The notes beneath the pieces were generated by a model. The model ran no database searches. It had not been told where the DNA came from and was given only the letters and a program-made list of their open reading frames with translations. This document shows, in pieces, positions 10,009 through 18,119 of a DNA stretch of 22,769 nucleotides. Position numbers and translations under genes: made by a program. The number at the start of each line of letters is the position of its first letter. Position 1 is the stretch's first letter. The stretch comes from a virus. The stretch lies in the IMG/VR virus record IMGVR_UViG_3300021085_000236, positions 1-22,769 of that record; one strand, 5' to 3'.

Positions 10009-10042
10009 AAAAAAAAAGAAGGGAGGGAATACCTCCCCTCTT
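10009..10042 (-). terminator. Intrinsic terminator after the capsid gene
   Basis: On the minus strand a GGGAGG/CCTCCC stem (10032-10037 with 10021-10026) closes a 5-nt loop. After one mismatch it is extended by four further pairs, and then comes an A-run on the plus strand at 10009-10017 that gives a nine-base U-tract. It follows the capsid stop by 17 nt and leaves 13 nt to the next start codon at 9995. Confidence 0.88.
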
Positions 10043-10059
10043 CTTAAGGTTTATTATTA

Positions 10060-11373
10060 CTAAAATCCTGTTACAAGTGCACAGTGTTCTTTTCCTAATA
10101 CTTCTAGACCCATAATAGCCTGGTAGTTTACGTCAAGAATTGAATCAGCACTAGTTGGAGTTGGAGCAAGTCCACCTGTTAAAGTTTCTCTGAAAGAGTA
10201 GTTGTTTCCATCTCCTTCTAAGTAACGTACTTGTAGGTAATCTTGTGATCCACCACCACCGGCAGTTTTAACTTGTCCAGTTGGTACAAGGTAAATTTCT
10301 CCAGATCCAGTTACTGTAGAACCTAGTTCATTGTGATCTAAGATAGATAACTGCTTCTTGTTCCAAGTTCTTCCGTATAGGCTAAACTTGTCAACACCTA
10401 AATCAATGCTTTTTCCATCTACTGAAAATCTAGCACCAGTTAAACCAGTTGAATTCAAACCGTTTAATGCATTGTCAATAGCAATGTTAGCAGAAGTACC
10501 TAACCACATCCAGTAGTCTTTTGGTGCTCTTGCTTTGTTCAAAGCAGCAGTTAAAGTAGATAACGTTGCTAATACATCCGATCCATGATCGTAAGGTGAT
10601 CCAGAGTTCAAGATACCACCAGACTTAAGTTCTTGCTTAAGACCGTTAGTAGTTTGTACTGCGTTTCCTCCGATATTCATATCTCCTACAGATGCTCCTG
10701 CGTAGAAATCTCCTGATCCTTTACCAAACATCAATGCGTTAGAGATATCTCCTCTAAAACGTTGTAACGCTTCGTAAGTACCTTTATACATGAAATAAGG
10801 CTTTCCTTTATACTCAACAGTAATTTTAGACGCTTTTGCAACATCAGAAATTCTGTATTTGTTTTTAAAGATTTGCACTCTGTTTGACTGCTTAGTCAAT
10901 CCATACTTGATTGGGTCTGGTGATCCAGATCCTTCTCCTTGTGCATTCGAGAATACAACAAATTTATCGTCTGCTGCATTGTAATCTGCTGCTGCTCCCG
11001 CACCGTCTACTGGTACAAAGTCAATCTCGTTTGAAGCAGAGATAGCAGTAATTAAGTATACTTCACCTGAAGCACCCATGATTAAATCTCCAACTCGTGC
11101 ATTTCCAATTGCAGAAGTAGCAATACCGGATTGTTTTCCTGTACCTGATCCTGCTTCAGAGATGGTGATAGTGTTATCTTTATACAATGCTTCATTTACA
11201 AAAGCGTGGTATACTGGTTGGCTAACTGGCTTTAATTTACCTAATGCCTGCATTACGTCAAGGAATCCTTCCTCTTCGTTCTGTACGTCTAAGACGCTTG
11301 ATAAGATCTCTCTTCCTTGTACAAATGAATGTTGTAGGAATGATAGAGAACTAATATAACTTGAATTTTCCAT
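10060..11373 (-). CDS. Probable major capsid protein, 437 aa
   Basis: Assigned from length, context and composition. It directly follows portal and scaffold-like genes and has its own strong terminator, as expected for the most highly made protein. Residues 1-65 resemble a capsid N-arm region. Residues about 70-147 form a Gly/Ala/Ser-rich insert containing VGDLIMGASGEVYLITAI, which looks like a small beta-barrel. The core includes SNRVQIFKNKYRISDVAKAS (163-182), RFRGDISNALMFGKGSGDF (205-223) and a TTNGLKQEL segment near 241, a pattern common in HK97-fold capsids. No protease gene is visible nearby, and cleavage of the N-arm is unknown. Alternative: another abundant head protein. The ATG is preceded by an A/T-only leader. 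Confidence 0.78.
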   Translation of the reverse strand: MENSSYISSLSFLQHSFVQGREILSSVLDVQNEEEGFLDVMQALGKLKPVSQPVYHAFVNEALYKDNTITISEAGSGTGKQSGIATSAIGNARVGDLIMGASGEVYLITAISASNEIDFVPVDGAGAAADYNAADDKFVVFSNAQGEGSGSPDPIKYGLTKQSNRVQIFKNKYRISDVAKASKITVEYKGKPYFMYKGTYEALQRFRGDISNALMFGKGSGDFYAGASVGDMNIGGNAVQTTNGLKQELKSGGILNSGSPYDHGSDVLATLSTLTAALNKARAPKDYWMWLGTSANIAIDNALNGLNSTGLTGARFSVDGKSIDLGVDKFSLYGRTWNKKQLSILDHNELGSTVTGSGEIYLVPTGQVKTAGGGGSQDYLQVRYLEGDGNNYSFRETLTGGLAPTPTSADSILDVNYQAIMGLEVLGKEHCALVTGF

Positions 11374-11393
11374 TTTTAATATTTATTTTTTAA

Positions 11394-12533
11394 TTAACGA
11401 ATTATTTTTACATCTGAGTCACCTCTACTCAGAGCACCAAATAGTCCTGAAAAAGGGCTTTCTGGTGTTTTATAATCTCTTGAACTTTTTGTAGGAGCAG
11501 TAGGATTTTTTAAATCAGCAACTACTTTTTCTTGTCCTAGTTCTTGTCCATGAGAAATAAGGGACGAATCATAAACTTCAGGGTCTGTAGCGTAAGCCAA
11601 TACACGATACCACTTATCAAAATCAACCTCACCTTTATCATCCTTAAATAAATCAAAAAACTTATTGTTATCGACAGTCATTTCCTGTAACGATTCCGGG
11701 TTTTCTACTTCATAAGAGAATTTATCATCACCATAAGAAATTAAAATACGCTTGTTCTCCAACACGTCTTTAGTTGTTTCATGAGATGATACAGTTTCTG
11801 TCCATTTAGAAAGTTGTTCTTCTTGGTTTACAGTTTCAGTATCTTCAGTTTCTTTTACAGGCTGAGTAAAGTTTTTCTGTTCGTCAACATACTTATCTCT
11901 TAGTTTAGAAGCATCTGCTGCCAGAAGTTCTTTACCAAGTTCTACCTCATCCTCATCAAATCTGTCTTCGTCTAAAGAGTACTTGTTAACTATTTCCCTA
12001 GTATACAATCTTTCAATTGCACCTTTTGAAAGGGTAGGGTTAGCCTGTTCTAGGTCACGTCTCATGACCGCTTCGTCAGACATTTCTGAATAGTTAACTG
12101 AAGTTGCCTCTAAATACGGAGTCAAGTTTCCAGTTTTATTGTAATATTCGACTGCATTTTTAATGTAGTCATCTTTAAATTGAGCATTCGATGAATCTCT
12201 CATCCTTGCATACTCGTCAAAAAAGTCTTCTAAGGTTTCTGCTTTTCCGTTGCTTAAATCCTTAGATATAGCGTCAAGTTGACTAAACAACTCGTCTGGT
12301 TTTCCAACCTCTTGCTCTGTTTTTTCTTCAGTTTCCTTTACCTCTGATTGATCTTCGGAGGTAACCTCTACCTCTGTTTTCTCTTCAGGTGTAACTTCTA
12401 CCTCTGTTTCTGCTTTTACTTCTTCAGTTTCAGAAGCCTCTAATTGTGTCTCTTCTTGTGGGGTTTCCACAGGTTGAGCCTCACCATTGTCATCAATAAC
12501 TTTGACTTCCGATAAATCAAATTGTTCTTCCAT
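11394..12533 (-). CDS. Acidic scaffold-like protein between portal and capsid, 379 aa
   Basis: The protein is strongly acidic, especially in the N-terminal 80 residues, which are almost all E, T, V and S with a decapeptide repeat (TEVEVTPEEK, TEVEVTSEDQ, SEVKETEEK at residues 43-71). The middle is helical (for example DELFSQLDAISKDLSNGK and FFDEYARMRDSSNAQFKDDY). The last 30 residues are basic and Gly/Ser-rich (SPFSGLFGALSRGDSDVKII), as expected for a capsid-binding tail. The location between portal and capsid, the acidic helical character and the basic C-terminus match phage scaffolding proteins. Sequence identity to a named family is not claimed. It ends 20 nt before the capsid start codon with no terminator, so the two are probably co-transcribed. 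Confidence 0.68.
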   Translation of the reverse strand: MEEQFDLSEVKVIDDNGEAQPVETPQEETQLEASETEEVKAETEVEVTPEEKTEVEVTSEDQSEVKETEEKTEQEVGKPDELFSQLDAISKDLSNGKAETLEDFFDEYARMRDSSNAQFKDDYIKNAVEYYNKTGNLTPYLEATSVNYSEMSDEAVMRRDLEQANPTLSKGAIERLYTREIVNKYSLDEDRFDEDEVELGKELLAADASKLRDKYVDEQKNFTQPVKETEDTETVNQEEQLSKWTETVSSHETTKDVLENKRILISYGDDKFSYEVENPESLQEMTVDNNKFFDLFKDDKGEVDFDKWYRVLAYATDPEVYDSSLISHGQELGQEKVVADLKNPTAPTKSSRDYKTPESPFSGLFGALSRGDSDVKIIR

Positions 12534-12576
12534 AATTATAATTTGTTTTGTTGTTTGTTAATTATTATTCATGTTG

Positions 12577-14856
12577 CTAAACTCCTGGCTGTTCCATCAT
12601 CTTCACACCCATTTCTTTAGTAGGAAGATTATCCATTGCGTTTCGCTCTATGTTTGATGCTTGTCTTATACCTTCTATTTCTAGTTCGTACTCGTACTTT
12701 TCTTTCTGTAACTTAGATGCTAACTCAGCCTTCATTTTCTCCATCTGCATCTTCATTTCCATTTCCATTTGCAAAGTCTGTTGTTTAGACTGTTCTGCTG
12801 CTTGTGCAGACTGCTGTTGGATTTGACCATTCATTTGTTGCTGTCTTTCAGCATTAGCCTGAGCCTCTTCTCTTTTCTTTTTCATCCTATAAGCAAGAAC
12901 TTGTTGTGCCTGCTTTAAGTTTGTTATTTGCTCAATATAAACAGCATCCTCAAAGTCAACTTGTCCTTGTGCTACGCTACCCTGAAGAATCTGCATTAAT
13001 CTTTGTTTTTGCTCTTCAGTTGGTCTGTCTTCTATTTTAACTCCAAACTCATGTTTACCAACAGAAGGAGATAATTTGAAAAACTCCATAGATTTATTAC
13101 CTAGAGATCTTACATAACCTTGAATTGGATTTTTCTTAACACTGTCTTGTAATCTAATAATTACAGATGACGCTAAATTTTCCAGTAAATATCTTTCACC
13201 TTGTTCAATATGTGCTAAAGCATTATTAGTTGCTTGGGCTGCTAACTTTGCAGTTGTAGTTAAAGATCTTGCATCAGGTGTAGACCCGTCAGTGAATTCA
13301 TTAAGACCAGTAATCTGTCTAATCATTTCAATGTTGTTTTGAATTACTTGGTAGTAAGTCATAGCATCTCTACCCAAACCGTTCTCTAATTCTTCAATTG
13401 GCTTGTAGTTTGTTGCTTTTCCACCGATATCATTCTTTCTATAAACTAACGTACCTGTCTTGTTAAACAAGTCGATGACATCCATTGGCTTCATTTGCTG
13501 CCCTCCTGAACCTAATGGAATATCCTCAAGAGCACCGAGTTCGATCATAATCCCTTTAGGTCTCGCTTGATTAATTGTATTTTGAAGCCTATACCATGAG
13601 ATCTGTATTTGATCAGCAATAGGAAGTAATTGTTCCATGATACCTAATGGCTTCATGTTATGGAAATCAGGTGAAAACAAATGATATGATAAGTCAGTAT
13701 CCATTAACTTTGACTTTACCCTTTTCATGTCATTACACAAACCATAGTCATAACAATATTCAGAATCTACAATCCATGATATCTTGTACACAGTTTTGTA
13801 CGAAGACCTTACATATTTGTTTTTTCTTTTGTTTTGGCTATTGTAACCTGCTCTACCAAATCTTTTATTACCTCTTCTATCTGTTCTAGATTCATGAACC
13901 ATTTGATCAACAGAAAAGAATTCCATTTCTAATACCTGTATCTTACTGTCATCATAATCTTTAGAAAACACCTTGTTAGATGTATTCATTCTTGTAAAAC
14001 CTTTTGTACCTGAAAATCTTTCCGCAATGTCTTGATATTCTTTTTCACTAAACTGATCGCCTGCTCTTTGCTTTAAATCAGCGATAGACATTTCAGTAAC
14101 CTCACCCATATGTATCTTGTCAGAAAAATCTCTTTTATTACAGTGAGATATTAATAACTTTGATGGGTTTACTACCCTAATTTTTACAGCACCATTACTG
14201 TCTATATATTCCTTATATCCCGCAACACCAAAATCAAATAAATATTCCATTACTTGTTTTCGCTTTTCATCCATTCCATTAGTATGAAACACAAGGTCAA
14301 TACCTTGTTCCATTTCTATAGAGGCATTATGCTTGAAAGTATAATTCATATGCATTTCTAGTTCCTCGTCATTTTCAGGATCTTTTGGAGATTTTTTTAA
14401 CGCACTAAACTCCTCCATTCCTGGCATAGTCTTAGAAAGGGATTTTCTTAAATCCATCTTTGCTTTTGTACGTTTGTAGTAGTCTTCTATATCTGCCTGT
14501 GCTATAGCATCAATAGGAGTGGCGGTAATATTGTATTCTGTTTTGTTTAATTTACCAAGTGCAATTCTTCTAAATTTTGGAACTATAGGAAGAATTGTGT
14601 AATCAATTGCTAACCAACTTTCATTTTCAGCCTCGTCTACATTTAATAATTGCTTATACTTATCAACTGACTGATTTCCTTGTGCATAATCTTTAATCTT
14701 AGAATAAGTTCCACGATTATTATGAAATGATTGTGTACCATGATTTTTATAATCAAACCATGATGCTTTTGCATATGACAAACACCAATCTTTACCCTTT
14801 TGACTAGGATCTATATTATGGTTTGGATAGTTTGCCTTACTCTCGTTTTTTATCAT
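12577..14856 (-). CDS. Portal protein, 759 aa
   Basis: This is the dodecameric portal through which DNA is packaged, placed at the head vertex by function of the family. Support: its start overlaps the large terminase stop (ATGA), its size is typical of large Bacteroidota-phage portals, and its region order fits. It has an N-terminal alpha/beta part (WLAIDYTILPIVPKFRRIAL near 80), a central region (DLVFHTNGMDEKRKQVMEYL, then VVNPSKLLISHC near 230), a stem-like segment (MEQLLPIADQIQISWYRLQN near 405), and helices with IEMIRQITGLNEFTDGS near 512. The last 100 residues are a Q/E/K/M-rich coiled coil (MEMEMKMQMEKMKAELASKL), a common portal tail. It resembles portals of crAss-like and related Bacteroidota phages, but I cannot separate those groups by eye. 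Confidence 0.85.
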   Translation of the reverse strand: MIKNESKANYPNHNIDPSQKGKDWCLSYAKASWFDYKNHGTQSFHNNRGTYSKIKDYAQGNQSVDKYKQLLNVDEAENESWLAIDYTILPIVPKFRRIALGKLNKTEYNITATPIDAIAQADIEDYYKRTKAKMDLRKSLSKTMPGMEEFSALKKSPKDPENDEELEMHMNYTFKHNASIEMEQGIDLVFHTNGMDEKRKQVMEYLFDFGVAGYKEYIDSNGAVKIRVVNPSKLLISHCNKRDFSDKIHMGEVTEMSIADLKQRAGDQFSEKEYQDIAERFSGTKGFTRMNTSNKVFSKDYDDSKIQVLEMEFFSVDQMVHESRTDRRGNKRFGRAGYNSQNKRKNKYVRSSYKTVYKISWIVDSEYCYDYGLCNDMKRVKSKLMDTDLSYHLFSPDFHNMKPLGIMEQLLPIADQIQISWYRLQNTINQARPKGIMIELGALEDIPLGSGGQQMKPMDVIDLFNKTGTLVYRKNDIGGKATNYKPIEELENGLGRDAMTYYQVIQNNIEMIRQITGLNEFTDGSTPDARSLTTTAKLAAQATNNALAHIEQGERYLLENLASSVIIRLQDSVKKNPIQGYVRSLGNKSMEFFKLSPSVGKHEFGVKIEDRPTEEQKQRLMQILQGSVAQGQVDFEDAVYIEQITNLKQAQQVLAYRMKKKREEAQANAERQQQMNGQIQQQSAQAAEQSKQQTLQMEMEMKMQMEKMKAELASKLQKEKYEYELEIEGIRQASNIERNAMDNLPTKEMGVKMMEQPGV

Positions 14857-16838
14857 CCGACCTTAAACTTTTTAAACATTGTTTTCGCTTCTACTAGATT
14901 ACCTTTTGCGTGATAATTTCTTAATAGAATATTTTTATCTGCTATTAGAGTGTACCCTGCTGCCATTGCCGCATCAAATTTTGTTGTTTTACTTATATCA
15001 AATCCTAACCAGTCTTTTAATAATTCCGGAAAGCATACTCTTTCTATATTATTTTCTATATATTCTTCAGTCACTTCTGCTATTTGTTGATGTGTTCTCA
15101 CAGACCCACTCATACCAGGTTTAGCACTACCAGGCAAGTACATCAAAAACGAAGCATAACCTCTATCTTCAAAGTAATTCTTTATACCTATCTTGTTATC
15201 TTCAAAAAGAAGTTGACAAGAATAATAGTGACAGCACTTTAAAACATCTTCATAAAATTGTCTTGCGGTACTTGGTCGGTAAATGTATTCAACTATGAAC
15301 GAACTATCATAAAAATTTGATACTGAGTTGTGCTTCTTGTACACATAGAAGGCTCCATTAGATCTTCTTTGGTCTACAGTACTGTCATGATCATATGGAT
15401 CACAACCTATAACAAATTCATTCTTTCTTGTAGGTAAATAATTTTTACCTCTTTTTATAACATTATTTGCGTCTTTTTTATCGTCAAACAAATAGGTTAC
15501 ATTAAACCTTCCGTTTGACATGGGCTTAAATTCTACATGCCCTGTCTCTCTATCTCCAACCCATTCAAAATTACCTTTTGTATAAAGGTTTTCATTCCAA
15601 GAAATACGATCTATTTGATCATTTAACTTCATTGCGTTAAACAAAGATCGTTCACCGTCTATCCTAAAAGCCTCTTCAATAGTGAACGGATTCCTTCTAA
15701 TAATACTTGAAAGAGCACGATCATCATTGACAAGATTTGCACGTTCAGCCAAATAATAGTCCTTAGCACGTTCTTCATCTGCTTGACCATATTTATCGAA
15801 GTATAAGGTTTTATATGAGGGAGTAAAGAATCGAAATAATCCACTGGGAGTTCTACCATGAGCATTTCTATCTTCCTGGTTACTGTTGTCCCATAATCTT
15901 TTAAATGACTCACCACCTGATTCCATTTCCTCGACAGTGGTTGTGTAAAGTAACTTTCCAATATACTCCCCATCCAATTCCGAACAGAAACGTACAACGT
16001 TATGCCTTTCCCAGACATCCACTTCCATAGTTTTTCCAACCTCGTCACCAAGGTATCTGTGTAATTTTGTTCCATCATATCCGTATTTTTCTGAACTCTT
16101 CCAATCTATTTGGCTTTCAAGTTCTGGTTTTCCTAAATCTTCTAAAGATTTTTTTCCTCTTTTTGTAGTTCTATAAAATCTTAATTCTGAGGTTGGGGTG
16201 ACCCCTTTTGATTGATCGTATACAGGTCTAAAAAAGTCAGGCAGTTTCTTAAAAGGTCCTACTATAGACTTTGCAAATACATTGTTTTTTGCGTCACTTG
16301 CTGTCTTAGATTGTATACCACCGTTCTTATTTTTAGATCTTGATATTAAGTCAAACATAAATACACCTGCTCTCACTGTTTTACCTTGCCTACGCTTTGT
16401 TAACTCAATCATTCCTAGAGAGTTAGGGTCATCGATAGATGCTTGTAAAAAATAAAAATAATCTTGATCTACTTTTCTAAAACTAGGATACCCAATATCA
16501 ATCTTCCACCAGTTTAAAAACAAATAGTGCATCCCAGTCAGGTATTCAGCCTTACCATTATTCATGAACCAAACCCCATTTAATCTTCTATCCCATTCCT
16601 GTGATCTAAAGTTTTCCAACTCTACATCAAAATAATCTTTATCCTCTGCTTGCCTTATTAACTCTTCTTTTCTCTTATAGTTATAACTTTCAGGGAGCAT
16701 AGTCCTAATCCATACCTGATCTTCCTTTTTCGAAGCACTAGTTATGATTGGTCTTTTTTCAAATTCTTTAGATATTACATTATAAACTTTACCTACAGGA
16801 GGTAATGTAAAATCTACACCTTGTATATTTATTGTCAT
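14853..16838 (-). CDS. terL: Large terminase subunit (packaging ATPase and nuclease), 661 aa
   Basis: It drives DNA translocation into the prohead and cuts the concatemer. The ATPase domain shows Walker A TKRRQGKT (147-154), Walker B RYLGDE (261-266) and a TTT coupling motif (299-301). The nuclease domain has the RNase H-like acidic set: D480 in FVIGCDPYDHD, E546/D547 in QLLFEDNK, and D622 in TKFDAAMAAGY. All key residues are present, so it should be active. An N-terminal extension contains LTGMHYLFLNWW (100-111), a pattern I associate with terminases of Bacteroidota phages. The gene overlaps the upstream gene (ATG 16838, stop 16835) and the portal (stop 14853, ATG 14856), which indicates translational coupling. 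It ends with TGA, so that codon is not reassigned. Confidence 0.95.
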   Translation of the reverse strand: MTINIQGVDFTLPPVGKVYNVISKEFEKRPIITSASKKEDQVWIRTMLPESYNYKRKEELIRQAEDKDYFDVELENFRSQEWDRRLNGVWFMNNGKAEYLTGMHYLFLNWWKIDIGYPSFRKVDQDYFYFLQASIDDPNSLGMIELTKRRQGKTVRAGVFMFDLISRSKNKNGGIQSKTASDAKNNVFAKSIVGPFKKLPDFFRPVYDQSKGVTPTSELRFYRTTKRGKKSLEDLGKPELESQIDWKSSEKYGYDGTKLHRYLGDEVGKTMEVDVWERHNVVRFCSELDGEYIGKLLYTTTVEEMESGGESFKRLWDNSNQEDRNAHGRTPSGLFRFFTPSYKTLYFDKYGQADEERAKDYYLAERANLVNDDRALSSIIRRNPFTIEEAFRIDGERSLFNAMKLNDQIDRISWNENLYTKGNFEWVGDRETGHVEFKPMSNGRFNVTYLFDDKKDANNVIKRGKNYLPTRKNEFVIGCDPYDHDSTVDQRRSNGAFYVYKKHNSVSNFYDSSFIVEYIYRPSTARQFYEDVLKCCHYYSCQLLFEDNKIGIKNYFEDRGYASFLMYLPGSAKPGMSGSVRTHQQIAEVTEEYIENNIERVCFPELLKDWLGFDISKTTKFDAAMAAGYTLIADKNILLRNYHAKGNLVEAKTMFKKFKVG

Positions 16839-17431
16839 AAATTTGCTATAAATTCTGGTGTCAACCTTTTATCTGCTTTTATGGTTTTTAATAATTCTTG
16901 ATCTTCACCATAAAGTTTCATGTAGTAAGAATCTAACCTGTCATTTATAGTATTCAGGTCATCCATTATTTTAGACTTAATTTGTAAAGCCTGCAATATA
17001 TCTTTATCTCTTTCGCCCTCAACTGGACTCAATAATTTAGTTTGATACTCAAAGAATGTTTGCTCATTTGAAACTATCATTGACCAAATTCTATTATTTT
17101 GTTTTCTTAGAAACTCGTCAACCATCTCAACTAGTTTTGAATTTGTAAAGAAAAATATTTGATGTAATGCCTCAGCATCTTTTGTTATGTTATAACCCGA
17201 CAACTCTGCTGCTTGTTCTTTTCTTATTTTTAAATCAGGAAACTGTTCTTTTAGTGGAGTATTTTGATCGTACATGTAAAGTACATATGCAATTAGTTGA
17301 TCCTCAGCAGATTGAAATGTTTTAAACATTTTCATCTTAGGATACTTCTTTTTTATAGACCCTCTGACCTTAAAGGGACTGAAGATCATTTTATTAAAGT
17401 CTTCAGAATTGAAGATTTCTGTTAATGACAT
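16835..17431 (-). CDS. Candidate small terminase subunit, 198 aa
   Basis: It lies immediately upstream of the large terminase with an ATGA overlap, the standard place for the DNA-recognition subunit. The N-terminal half contains a helix-turn-helix-like segment (LKIRKEQAAELSGYN, about residues 65-80 of this start). The C-terminal half is long amphipathic helix suited to ring oligomerisation (DILQALQIKSKIMDDLNTIN, then DRLDSYYMKLYG). I chose the ATG at 17431. An in-frame ATG at 17503 would add 24 residues, but that extension falls in the divergent promoter region and has no supporting features. The 17431 start has the same AAAACCAACAAT leader as the gene at 9995. No characteristic active-site motif exists for this family, so the call rests on context and fold. 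Confidence 0.62.
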   Translation of the reverse strand: MSLTEIFNSEDFNKMIFSPFKVRGSIKKKYPKMKMFKTFQSAEDQLIAYVLYMYDQNTPLKEQFPDLKIRKEQAAELSGYNITKDAEALHQIFFFTNSKLVEMVDEFLRKQNNRIWSMIVSNEQTFFEYQTKLLSPVEGERDKDILQALQIKSKIMDDLNTINDRLDSYYMKLYGEDQELLKTIKADKRLTPEFIANL

Positions 17432-17574
17432 ATTGTTGGTTTTGTGTAAAAATATATTAATAATACCGAAGGGTTTATAAATTTTACAATCCACTTTAAC
17501 CACACTATTCTGGGTATTGAATTTTTAGTCTGTTTTTATAGGTAACAATTATATTTACCCTTTAAATAATTGAC
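17432..17574. promoter_or_regulatory. Divergent promoter region between structural operon and small-gene cassette
   Basis: This 143-nt AT-rich spacer separates leftward and rightward operons and must hold promoters for both. Rightward, TATATTTA at 17550-17557 is one base from the Bacteroidota -7 consensus TAnnTTTG, inside a short inverted repeat GGTAA/TTACC (17541-17559). Leftward, TATATTTT near 17446-17453 is a similar one-mismatch candidate. No clear -33 TTTG box is spaced correctly for either, so the exact elements are uncertain. Confidence 0.4.
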
Positions 17575-17820
17575 ATGGCACTACATCAAGGTAAGAACGT
17601 TACGCTTAATAAAATTATGAAGTCGGAACGAGCAGCAAAAAAAAGTAAGGTTTACGTAAAAAAACCTAACGGAAAGGTTACTGTTGTTCACTTTGGTGAT
17701 CCTAACATGAAGATTAAGAAAAACATCCCTAGCAGAAGAAAATCTTTCAGGGCTAGACATAAATGCGACAACCCAGGTCCTAGATGGAAAGCAAGATACT
17801 GGGCTTGTAAAACATGGTAA
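17575..17820 (+). CDS. Small basic protein with FGDPNM and RRKSFRARH motifs, 81 aa
   Basis: First gene of the rightward cassette. It is highly basic, with a beta-strand pair and motif YVKKPNGKVTVVHFGDPNM (27-45), then RRKSFRARHKC (54-64), NPGP (66-69) and a terminal WKARYWACKTW (71-81). I recall this motif combination from many marine phage genomes and from the ends of larger virus proteins, where it is an uncharacterised domain. Here it stands alone as almost the whole protein. The two conserved cysteines (C64, C78) with nearby H62 could bind a metal or nucleic acid, but that is inference. The function is unknown, and DNA or RNA binding or a virion role are both possible. Confidence 0.85.
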   Translation: MALHQGKNVTLNKIMKSERAAKKSKVYVKKPNGKVTVVHFGDPNMKIKKNIPSRRKSFRARHKCDNPGPRWKARYWACKTW

Positions 17821-17828
17821 AATAAAAT

Positions 17829-18113
17829 ATGGCACAGAAAATCAGTGAATCAACAGAGGTGCAACTCGACTTAAAAACTATTGGGGTTATAATTGGCTTT
17901 GTAATTAGTCTTGCTACAGTGTTTTTTACTTTAAAAGCAGATATTGCTTTAGCAAAAGAACTTCCAAAACCTCCAATAACAAGATCAGAATACGATCTAA
18001 AGGATCAGTTGGTAAGAGAGCAAATAATGAATACAGGTGCTCAAGTATTGGAAAATGGAAAGAAGTTGGATCTAATAGAAGAAAGATTATATGAACTTAG
18101 TATAAAAAAATAA
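17829..18113 (+). CDS. Small single-pass membrane protein with helical tail, 94 aa
   Basis: After a short polar N-terminus (QKISESTEVQLD), one hydrophobic segment spans about residues 17-36 (IGVIIGFVISLATVFFTLKA). It is followed by PKPPITRSEYDLKDQLVREQ and a charged coiled helix to the end (ENGKKLDLIEERLYELSIKK). This is an N-out or N-in single-pass membrane protein with a soluble helical domain. It lies 8 nt after the FGDPNM gene and 6 nt before a gene with a signal peptide, so two consecutive products are envelope-directed. A holin or spanin-like role is possible but unsupported, since no endolysin is visible in this window. Confidence 0.82.
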   Translation: MAQKISESTEVQLDLKTIGVIIGFVISLATVFFTLKADIALAKELPKPPITRSEYDLKDQLVREQIMNTGAQVLENGKKLDLIEERLYELSIKK

Positions 18114-18119
18114 TTTATT

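Noticed and set aside
15659-16078. Minus-strand 139-residue ORF inside the large terminase gene
   Set aside because: It is in another frame of a gene with complete ATPase and nuclease motifs and shows no independent domain.
9174-16838. Firm assignment to crAss-like phages (Crassvirales)
   Set aside because: Terminase and portal look similar to that group, but the same look occurs in other Bacteroidota phages. Only a phylogeny of the terminase would decide.
16835-17503. Longer start (17503) for the small-terminase candidate
   Set aside because: The extra 24 residues occupy the divergent promoter region, while the 17431 start has a leader identical to that of another gene.
17829-18113. Holin or spanin assignment for the 94-residue membrane protein
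   Set aside because: One membrane segment and a coiled tail are compatible, but no endolysin or lipobox gene is adjacent and no family match is recognised.
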